From: Gnetum montanum
Lineage: Eukaryota > Streptophyta > Gnetopsida > Gnetales > Gnetaceae
NCBI GenBank assembly: GCA_015680685.1
Contig: MNCI01020988.1
Location: forward strand, 75,688-113,484
Length of the DNA stretch: 37,797 bases
Reading direction: 5' to 3'
Shown here piece after piece: positions 1-8,649 of this stretch. Numbering within the stretch: position 1 is the first letter of the stretch; every line of letters begins with the position of its first letter. Position numbers and translations under genes: made by a program. The notes under the pieces are model-generated. The model was not told the DNA's origin, made no database searches, and saw only the letters and a list, made by a program, of their open reading frames with translations.

Positions 1-598
1 AGACTAAATGCCTACACGCCCCATGGAACACTTGGGGTTAATCATTCGTTGTCTTCCCAGACTTACTTGTATGTTTCATGGTGTATGGTTAAGCAAGTCT
101 GAGGTATATAATTTTTATGGTCTTTTATGTTTTTATGTCTTCTATGCTATTAGAGAAGGGTTGAGAAACTAACTAACTCTAACTAATGACTAAGTCTAAA
201 TTAACTAGTGTCAGCATCCATTCCCACTTACCGTACACACCCTGAACTATGCAACTGTGGCTACCAAACGCTAATCGTTACTAGGATCACCACACATAAT
301 GCACATGCTCGAAGTGGTCGTACTGAGGCACTTAACTAGCCTAAGCGTGATAAGCATCCGTTCCTTAGCTATCCGTACACATCCTTGAATGCTCGTAACC
401 AAGTCGTACTTATCCCACGTTCTAGGAGTTTAGGGTGAGAGAGACTAATCGCGATTGGTAGCCGATTCCTTGACTAGCCGTACACGTCCTTAGATGGTCG
501 TAATCAAGTCGTACTCATGCCGCACTACTGCAGGGTAATAAATAACAGGTAAGAAAAAACATGTAATAAAACCTATTCCATGCACTGTAAGGTTTATC
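1..598 (-). repeat. LTR fragment (R-U5 side) of a TR-GAG-type element, cut by window start
   Basis: This stretch is nearly identical to 19865-20459, the left LTR of E2, which shows that about 74 bp of the LTR edge lies outside the window. Read on the minus strand it runs towards the U5 end. A second alignable but more diverged copy is the intact E2 LTR at 23708-24657. Similarity to that intact LTR stops at position 598, where 8 nt of filler and EPRV sequence follow, so the U3 half with its TATA box is missing. The segment contains a three-fold repeated module around ccgtacac (231, 373 and 478) and a possible hairpin at 58-104. Confidence 0.85.
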
Positions 599-606
599 AC
601 TAAATA
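599..606. other. 8-nt filler at LTR/EPRV junction
   Basis: The bases actaaata lie between the last base alignable to the intact LTR and the first base alignable to the EPRV coat-protein region. They match neither partner. The same 8 nt occur at 20460-20467, so both junctions descend from one recombination event. Confidence 0.75.
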
Positions 607-3600
607 ACCATTTGGCCTAATTTAGCTGGCAAACTTCCTAAATAAAGATAAGGAATCATTTGGTCTCGATGAAGAGCGAGTCGATAGACTTCATTAGCAT
701 ATTCAGCACTAAACTGCTCAAAATATCTCAAATCTTCTAATTTTCTCTGACTAAGTAATAACTTATCTTTTAATCTTAAATTTGCTGACAAATCCACTGT
801 AAACTCTGTAACTAACGAAACAAACACACCTTGTAGACCGGTTGCCATAATTTGATTCTTTTATTCTTGTGTTGTACATTCCCACCAATGACGTACTTTC
901 CCACATGCTCGAGAAAATCCTCCTAAAATGACTGTCTTTTCATCCATCCTTAGGATCTGCATACTTATTCTTAATTGATCAATCCATAAAAAAATTGCAT
1001 GCAACACTTCTTTGGGCAGAAGATAGTCAATGTCAATAACAGGAATTGATGAGGTTGGCCAATGCTGGAAAGCTGTGAAAACAGGAGGTTGTGATGGAGG
1101 TGGTCGTTGCCAAGGCGGATTGGCATACGTTCTTCTAGCCATCATGATGTGCTGCTGGCATTCTCCTTCAGGTGGATCTGGGGATGAGGTTGAAGCGGAT
1201 GTTGCTGGTGGTGATTTATCTATCTGCATTTGCTTGATTCTTTCTAAAAGCATACGATCTCTTGGATCTGGAAATACTGGTGTTTCAGATGAACCCCTAG
1301 ATCGCTGGTCAGGCTCTCTTGGCTTTGGTAGTGACAGCTGATTTTCTACTGATAATGCAATCTTCAATTTTTGCCTGGTCACGCTCGCTTGACTTTGTCG
1401 CTGTTGAACTATGGCCTCATAGCTTGCTAGATGATCAGCCATTTCTTGAGACATCTGAGTGAGGTGACTTTGGACTTCATTCTCGAGTTGAGCTACTTGA
1501 TTATGCAACTGGGTAATATTTTGTGATGCATAAGAGGTCCAGTGACATAAATAATTGAGCTGCCTTGTATTATCAGGTTGATCAATGGCGCTGTTGGCTG
1601 TATGTTCAAGTAAGTAATTGCAGTCGGCTCTAGTTGTTGGTTGTTCTACTTCAGAGGCTGTTGTCGCATATACGCCTTGTGGCGGCCATCTTCCTCCTTG
1701 GAGTAGTCTTCTTGATCCTACTTGCTTGTAGGACGGCTGCATCATGAGAATTGCTGCACGCGTGTCATAGCTTGGTGATGAAGATGACTCATCATATTTT
1801 CTTGTTGGTAAGACGGGCGGTAAGGCTTCTAATGTTATAGTTGCTTGCCTACCAAATTGTTGAACAGGATACTGACTCCATCTTCTCTTCGGCTTTTCCA
1901 CTGTTTTAAATTCCTGAGCATGAAGCAAATTCTGAATTCTCGGAAAACTTTGCACATAATTAGGTGTCGCAATAGACCTTCCACAAGCCTTCAAATGCTG
2001 ACTTCCTTTTGGGAACTGCACTCCCCACTTCAACTTGTGATTCATCAAAATGGTGTTGGATAGTTGGTAAGTGCCTCTTACAGCGACAGCTGCATAGACT
2101 GATCCTGGAAGTAAATCCACGCCATGGATTTCGATGCATAATAATAGAGCATTGGTAATATAATCATTGGCTAATGCCAACTGAAAATTTGGTTGGACCG
2201 TGCACAATGCATCAGCATCTAAATTTCCTTGAAACTGACAAATTTTAGCTGTTTCCCATGCTACATCGGGATCTTGGCTAATTCCATTACCTATAACACG
2301 GCTATCTAATAACGTAACCACATATTCTGCTCCAATTTCATAATTAAACTTAGGGCTGACAATAATATCTATTTGTCCTAAATGAACATAAGCATGACTT
2401 TGAGCTTTCCATTTTTCAACTTCTTCGGAGGTAAATAAAGGTAATAAGATTGGACGAATACCTTTTCCTTTGACATCCAAAATAGCTTCTGATTGTTTGA
2501 TTGATGTAGCCATTCTGGCAGAGAAAGTGTTGGCAAAGTTGTAGATAGCATCTTTGGGGATGTCTGGAAACTTCAGGTCTTTATGTGCTCCACTGCCCAT
2601 AAAAGATTTAGCTTTTAGCAAAGCTTCTGAAAATGGCAAAATAGCTTTTTGTTCTTCTGAAATCTCTCCTTCTTTTTCCTTGCCTTTGTTATGATCTACT
2701 GTGACGGAGTGTGATCTTGAACTTAGCATATTTATCCTTGGTCCCCATTCTACACCATCTGTGCTACTATCATCCTCATCATCATCCACGTCTGGCATTT
2801 CTTCCCAATCTTCTTCCCAATTATCTAAATCTCTATCTTCATTTGCAACTACTGCTAATTGCTGATATATATTATAAATCTGAGCCCAAACATCTTGTTG
2901 AGCTTCATCATATGATAGCTGTTCAGTTTCTTGATCAAAGACAGCTGCAGAATTTTCATCAGCTACTATTTTTGTTCCTGCTGTTATGTCTCTTAATAGA
3001 GCTTGATCTTCTTCGTCAAAAGGATTTACTCCCTCATCTTCATATAAATTAGCAATAAGAGTTGGAGGGTAAATATATGCTCTTCCAAATTTGTCATGAG
3101 ATTCTATTATATATGGCAGAGTAGATGAAACTTCATCAGATAATTCAGCAATTTCAAACTGCACTGGTCTAGACGGCAAAACTAGACTAGACGGCTGATT
3201 AGGAGTTAATGGACAAGATTTGGAACCTAATAAAACACCATATAATTCAAAACCAAACTCTGGACAAGACTGACTTCTCTTAATCATAACAGATGTTATA
3301 GGTTTTTCGGCTAAATTTGGAGTAGAAACATACATATCACCCATTGTCCAATAATATTTTGACAGAATATCTAAACGTTCTTCAATTGGGAGAGCTACCG
3401 TTTGCCAATACAAATGACCTAAACATCGCTTCTTCTTAGCATCTTCTTTATACTCAAATAAAGTTTTAGCTAGCAAATACATATTATCAGATTCCCATCT
3501 TTCAAACTTCCATTCAGGAGTTTCCCAATAATCATTTGGATTTACCGACCATTCAAGCCAAACAGGGGTAGAGCTTTTTAACTTATCTGAAGTAAGGCGA

Positions 3601-3684
3601 AGTTCAGTATCTGGATCTGAAGCTTGACTGTCTTCGTGTTCTATGTGCTCGTTCAAAATGCTTTTCCAGGCTCTGATACCATTC
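607..3684 (-). pseudogene. EPRV polyprotein fragment: N-terminal region, movement protein, N-terminal coat protein
   Basis: This is a caulimovirid polyprotein fragment on the minus strand. Its frame is open from 3734 to 861 (957 codons including an LTR-derived leader) and is interrupted by a single TAA at 858-860 before continuing to 607. In order it has an unrecognised N-terminal region (3680-2480) with a very acidic D/E stretch near 2760-2830, a 30K-superfamily movement protein (about 2480-1950, with the conserved Asp in LLDSRV), a linker with a short coiled coil (about 1540-1420), and the start of the coat protein (about 1060-607). The homologous region of EPRV copy 2 has many stops, so this fragment is much better preserved. 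The open start upstream is GTG inside LTR sequence, so it is unlikely to be translated as such. The left end is a chimeric junction with an LTR and the right end lies at the viral primer site. Confidence 0.85.
3669..3681 (-). promoter_or_regulatory. EPRV minus-strand primer-binding site (tRNA-Met type)
   Basis: On the minus strand this reads TGGTATCAGAGCC, the site complementary to plant initiator tRNA-Met used by Caulimoviridae. It lies within about 4 nt of the junction with LTR sequence, so the viral fragment starts essentially at the point where minus-strand DNA synthesis begins. The reading frame is open through the site. Confidence 0.85.
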
Positions 3685-3740
3685 GAGCATGCGACGCTCG
3701 TTTCGTATGGTTGAGTGTAGGGGTACCTCGCCACTCATCA
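3685..3740 (+). repeat. U5 end of an LTR (E1)
   Basis: This short segment is the reverse complement of the LTR edge seen at 19791-19849 and 23708-23766 (tgatgagtggcgag...). It ends in ...ctcatca directly before a tRNA-Asp PBS, which fixes it as the U5 terminus of a plus-oriented element. The rest of this 5' LTR is replaced by inverted EPRV sequence. Confidence 0.85.
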
Positions 3741-3741
3741 T

Positions 3742-3759
3742 TGGCGCCGTTGCCGGGGA
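3742..3759 (+). promoter_or_regulatory. E1 primer-binding site (tRNA-Asp type)
   Basis: TGGCGCCGTTGCCGGGGA lies one base after the LTR end. This is the canonical PBS of Athila-like and related plant Ty3/gypsy elements. It is the least mutated of the three gag-element PBSs in the window. Confidence 0.92.
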
Positions 3760-3871
3760 TGGTGCTAGTTATCTAGATTAGTTATATCATACAAGGTTGC
3801 TGTATAGAACTTAACGATATATCTCTTAAAAAGAAGTAATTATAAAAAGTCACATAAATTCACACACAACA

Positions 3872-5138
3872 ATGCCTCTCCTACAAGATGATAATAATGC
3901 CACACTTAGTGAGGAAGTTCATTGGAGAACCAACGAACTATATGACGATGAAGATTGGAGTATACAACCTGAAGTGGGAGTTTCATATAAGAATGAACAA
4001 GAACAACATCATCATAACGCATGAAAGCCTAACTTACCTGATGACAATGAACCCCCACTGGCCACTACAAGCTTAACGCAAATACAAGAGGCTGTTCGAA
4101 TCTCACGTAGGCATCGTAAAGAGAGCCGACTACCCAGGCTCGATTTAAACAACTTTCCCAAATTTTCAGGAGGCTATGACTTAGATCCGCATCAACATTT
4201 ACTAGCCTTCTACGATGCCTGCACATGGAATAACATTGATAACAGTTGGCAAAAACTGAAGCTCTTTCCTATGACACTCGTTGACCAAGCAAAAGTATGG
4301 TATAGATCGTTAAAACCAAATTCAATACGACATTGGTCAACAATGGTAGAAGTATTTAGCAAAAAATATCAAACCTACGCAAGAGTGTCAGCCTTGAGGA
4401 AACAAATCCAAGGATGGAAACAAGAAAAACATGAACCCTTGGACATGGCCTTAGAAAGATATTATGCACTGTTAAACAACTGTCCAGGCCATGGGTTTTC
4501 CGAGGAAAGGCTAATGTAACATATCATTGATGGGCTACGTAATGAAACAAGAGAGACCTTAGGAACGTATGCCCAAGGTCAACTATACAACATATGAACC
4601 CATCAAATTTAAGAGCTTATTAAGCAGGTAGCAAAAGAAGAAGGAGAAATGGCTACATGGGAGAGTGTTGAAAAACATCAACGGAACCAAAATCACAACT
4701 CAACAAAGGTCCATGATCATAACAAGGAGAGATCAACAAATTCCAAGGTGGAAACATCATCTTTGCCAATACAACAATCGTTAGAAGAAGCAGAGGCAAA
4801 GATCAATAAGATGTTGGAATGGATGAATCAAAAGTGTGGAGAATCCGTCAACACCATTGGAGATAGAATTTTCACAACCCAAGAAGCAGGACAAAATCAT
4901 AGACATTCAGAAAGAAGGAATGAAGGGAATAAGCGCTCAACTGCCAATCATATGTATGAATGCAACATATGCCTGTACGATCACTCCAAAGGTCAATGCC
5001 CAATATTGTTACATCTATGAGCATTGAGGAAACACATTACATCCAGAGTTCGTACAGAGATACTGTGTTAGACCACAGTGGCAACAATCCCAGTTGTGGG
5101 GGAATCCACCCTTAGACTGGGGGCACCATTCACATTTT
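3872..5138 (+). pseudogene. gag: E1 gag pseudogene, fused downstream to EPRV sequence
   Basis: The frame starts at ATG 3872, 113 nt after the PBS, and contains a retrotransposon Gag core (about 4120-4560; motifs KLKLFPMTL, AKVWYRSLKP, LGTYAQGQL) typical of Athila-like gag proteins. An acidic or polar N-terminus precedes it. A gag zinc knuckle of form CX2CX3HX4C follows at 4961-4999 (CNICLYDHSKGQC). Breaks in frame are TGA 4022, TAA 4517, further stops near 4595-4612, TGA 5018 and a TAG near 5072. The gag of E3 is the closest relative here and continues about 700 nt past this knuckle, whereas E1 switches to EPRV at about 5139 with the frame kept. No pol domain of retrotransposon origin is present, so the parent was probably a gag-only element. 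Confidence 0.85.
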
Positions 5139-8035
5139 CTTGTTATGCCTGCAAAAATCAAGGTCACTACGCTCATGAATGTCCGCAGAAGAAAGATAAG
5201 GTTAATCCCAAAATCAAGGCTTTCTTTGAAAGTTATATCCAGGATTGGGAACCAGTGGATAACCCAGAAGAAGAAAAAGAGCAAGTGTTTGCTATTCAAG
5301 TCCTGTCTGATGATGAATCAGACATCTCTAGTAGTAAAAGCCCTTCAAGCAATCCTGAAGAATAAGAAAGTGAGGTAGAAGAACAAGAAGTACCTAGAAA
5401 TCTGATGATGCAGCCATCGCAGTGGGAAGAAGCAGTGCCTGAAGAATGATTTTTTGATGTAGACCTAGACTCTGAAATAAAGTCTTGGATCAATAATCAA
5501 CCTGTTTGGTCAGACGATACATCTTCAAGACAAGAAGACGCTTTGCTTTTAGACAATCTAGAAGTGAAGAATTGGATAGATCCATCACCATCGGTTCAGG
5601 TAGACCCTCAGATACAACATCAAGTTAAGCATTTATTAGCCTTGCAGAGTGTTTTATTAATTCCAATTAAAATAGCAGTAGATGGGAAGAATAAATGGAG
5701 AAAATATCAAGCATTTATTGATACAGGAGCATCTCTAAATTTTTGTCATAAGGATGTGTTAGAATGTTGGGTTACTAGTAAGACTATGCCGTTAGAAACA
5801 ATGAATGGCACCAGACACTTATCCAAGTTTGCATTCAATATCCCGTTGAAGATAAATGATGAAGATGTAGGGATAGCAAATTTTGTTCAAATTTCAGATA
5901 GTGGATATGATCTTGGTTTAGGATCACATTTTATGGATTCAATCGGACCCTACACAGTAGGACAAGATATGATAGTTTTTTCCAACAGATCATCTGACAA
6001 AACAGCAGAATCTCAATCAAAGATCATTGTGAACCGAATTCCATTAATGCTTTGGAAAAATAAACATCCTCAAATACGATCAAGATTTAATAAGCTGAAT
6101 CCATCTTTGAAAGAGGTGTTATCTCAAATGGAGATGGAAGAACTAGCCAGGAAAAAATATGAAAAGATTCAACAGATGAAAAGAGCACAAATCAATCTAA
6201 TTGATCCAGATTCAGCAGTTACTTAGTGCATGTTTTGATGATTTAACAAAATGTTGTGGTGAGCATCCATTACAGTTTTAGGATCGAGATAGTCCAGAAG
6301 CCCATATCCCAACAGTGCACAACATCCCCGTTCAGTCAAAGGTCATTGTGCTCAACCAACAAGATACAGCAGAAATGGAGAATCAAATATCAGAATTTTT
6401 GGCAAAAGGCTTAATCCAGAAATCATAGTCAAATTATGCCTGCTCTAGCTTCATAGTCAGAAATCATGCAGAGATAACCAGAGGTAAAGCAAGAATGGTC
6501 ATTAATTATATTCCACTTAATGCAGTGACTATTGACATCAAATGGCCATTACCAAACAAGGAAATGTTGATCCAGACAGTTGCAGCGAAGAAGGGTTTCA
6601 GTAAATTTGATTGTAAGAGCGGATATCATCAGATCCGTATCAATCCAGAGGATATTCACAAAACGGCTTTTTCAACACCACAAGGTTTATTTGAATGGAA
6701 AGTCATGCCGTTTGGTCTCAAAAATGCTCCAGCTCAGTTTCAACGTCGCATGGATACAATTTTCAAGTCTGTTACAGGTTTTGTGGCAAATTATATTGAT
6801 GATTTTGTCGTCTTTTCTGATTCAATTCCAGAACATGTCATTCATTTGCAGAAGTTTGCAGCACTATGCCTTCAGCATGGTATAGGACTTTCGTCAAATC
6901 AGAAAAAGTTCCAAGTGGGAAAATCGTCTATTGAGTTTCTTGGTGTAACTATTAAAGATGGAAAAATTCATATGCAGCCTCATGTTCTAACCAAGATAAA
7001 TTAGTTTCCAGACCACCTGATAAACAAAGAACAGTGTCTGCGATTCTTGGGATGTATTAATTATGTTTCGCGTCATATTGATAAATTGTCTGATAAAACA
7101 AAGGAGATTCAATGGTGCAAGAATCAACAACCCTTTGAATGGACAACGAAGGCTACAATTCAAGTTCAGCAGCTGAAAGAGGAATGCAAGAATCTGCCAC
7201 CACTCCAACCAATCCTCAAAGGTCCTTTTATTCTCAATACTGATGCTAGTTATGATGCATGGGTGGTAGTACTTCTCCAAGCAAGTAATAGCAGAGAAAC
7301 AAAACAAGTGTGTGCTTATGCCTCCGGAACATTTCAGAAGAATGAACTCAATTATTGGCCTGCTGAAAAGGAGATTTTAGCAGCGGTACATGGTTTAGAA
7401 AAATTCCATATTCATCTAATTGCCGAGCCTTTTATTCTTAGAACAGATTCATCCAATTTGGCCACGTTATTGAACAGATGCATAAATCCCTCTCCTAAGC
7501 TCCAAAGGTTCGCCTGGTGGCAATTTCTTTTGGCCCAATATAAGTTCTCTATCGAAAGGATTCCCAGAATTACCAATAGTTTACCGGATGCTTTAACTCG
7601 TGAGTTAAAGCCACAGATCAAAATGTTCCATGCAGAATCCAGTAGCGGTTCCATGAACCCTCTTCAAGACAACGAAGATTGGAAGCTTTGGCCTATTGCA
7701 ACCCTTGAAGATCGCGTCAGATGGGTCAGATCCGTCGTCCATTATTTGCCAATGAACATGGAAGAAGTTTCTTGAATGAAACGCTAGAATCTACTTTATG
7801 GGAAGAAAAGCTTTGTACACACTTCCAGAGAATCAACTTTTATCAAGAGCTCTCCTGGTACGCAAATGAAAACTTGGTGCCCAAACAACTTCAGCAGCAA
7901 GATGCCGACGATGTCACATCTACTCCAGCTGGGATCCTTACCGAGTTGTCTAAAATCATCAAGGATTGCTTTGATTATAAGAAAGCTCGTGGCAAGATTT
8001 GTCACGTCCACCATGCTATTCTAAAAGCCATTTAG
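5139..8035 (+). pseudogene. EPRV copy 1 polyprotein, 3' part: zinc knuckle, protease, RT, RNase H
   Basis: The fragment starts at the coat-protein zinc knuckle (5142-5183, CX2CX4HX4C), followed by an acidic stretch, an aspartic protease with DTGAS (DTG at 5720), an RT with an intact YIDD box (6792-6803), an RNase H (DASYDAW near 7240, retained KEILAAVHG near 7370) and a C-terminal tail ending at TAG 8033. Breaks are: TAA 5363; TGA 5447; a 168-bp in-frame deletion near 5556 relative to copy 2; one extra base near 6209; TAG 6279; TAG 6426; TAG 7002; and a deletion of about 187 bp near 7736 that shifts the frame. The catalytic boxes of PR, RT and RNase H are intact, but the gene as a whole is dead. 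The upstream gag pseudogene joins it in the same frame. Confidence 0.9.
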
Positions 8036-8122
8036 GCGTGGCTTGTATGCCTAGTTTGATGCTTTGTTTGGCTTGCACGCCAAGGCTTGTTTGTTGTTTG
8101 TCTTAAAGCCCTCTGTTGTTGT

Positions 8123-8129
8123 TATAAAT
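8123..8129 (+). promoter_or_regulatory. EPRV TATA box, copy 1
   Basis: TATAAAT lies about 90 nt after the polyprotein stop, in the position expected for the pregenomic RNA promoter. The same element is present at 15498-15504. A GA-rich segment follows, as in other caulimovirid promoters. Confidence 0.65.
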
Positions 8130-8342
8130 CAGGGCGAATGTTGGAGAAGAGAGTGGAAGAGAGAGTAGTAAGAGTGTGGTATGGAACTCTGTAAAAATGT
8201 GTGTTTCATGTATTCTTCGTTTAATGAAAGTTAGTGCTTTGCTTGCAGTTCTCATCTATCTCTCAGTTCTTTTAGCTATTGCCCTGTTTCTTGTCTTGCG
8301 CGCCGCTTTTATTTTGGAATACCGCATCTTTCGTGGCTTAAG

Positions 8343-8459
8343 ATGAATGCGTTCTGGTTGGATCCTCATTTCGTAATATTCTGTCTCATCATAATTCTGC
8401 TCATATCTCTGCTCTTTCTCAGTGTCTATTCGCTCATCAGTTACTGGTTTGTGCGGTGA
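8343..8459 (+). CDS. Candidate 38-residue membrane microprotein in EPRV leader, copy 1
   Basis: ATG 8343 to TGA 8457 encodes 38 residues, most of them hydrophobic: a run of Leu, Ile, Phe and Val from about residue 10 to 29, short polar ends, and a C-terminal Arg. This looks like one transmembrane helix. The equivalent ORF in copy 2 (15717-15833) has the same length, one conservative change (V to L) and one silent change, while the surrounding leader has small indels. No known caulimovirid protein was recognised. It may be a real small membrane protein, a regulatory upstream ORF, or chance. Confidence 0.35.
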   Translation: MNAFWLDPHFVIFCLIIILLISLLFLSVYSLISYWFVR

Positions 8460-8649
8460 TCCTATCTTTGTATTTGTCTCTTGGTTTGGTGGACTGCTAG
8501 GAGTCTAGCGACTCAGCAGGTTTTCTTGTTTTCCCACAGTTTTCGCCCTGATTCGAAGGTTACTACTTTGTCTAGAAACTCCCATAGAAGCGCCTGTGAT
8601 TGTGCGTCGTGAGGTTGAGTTTGTTGGACGCTGTGCGAGGCAGCTGATC

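Larger units (their letters stand above)
8036..8649 (+). other. EPRV intergenic/leader region, copy 1
   Basis: This non-polyprotein segment lies between the polyprotein stop and the next polyprotein ATG (8650). It is closely similar to 15411-16023. It carries a TATA box (8123-8129), the presumed start of the pregenomic RNA some 30 nt later, a long leader of about 490 nt with a small hydrophobic ORF (8343-8459), and a pyrimidine-rich stretch ending in CAG (8521-8539) that resembles a splice acceptor. Because a second copy follows, a transcript from here could cover copy 2 completely and end in the second copy of this region. Confidence 0.75.

Noticed and set aside
1030-3052. Plus-strand ORFs at 1030-1341, 1845-2063 and 2711-3052
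   Set aside because: They are antisense shadows of the viral polyprotein and recur antisense to the other copies (11099-11410, 9382-9729, 20891-21202).
861-3734. Full-length 957-codon ORF as an expressed host or fusion gene
   Set aside because: The upstream end of the frame uses GTG in LTR DNA and no promoter is visible. The content is viral MP-CP, so it is kept as a viral fragment.
6580-7307. ORFs overlapping RT/RNase H in other frames (6580-6885, 6987-7307, 13783-14088, 14241-14510)
   Set aside because: They mirror the RT/RNase H coding sequence and have no own motif or start context. Their presence in both copies follows from sequence identity.
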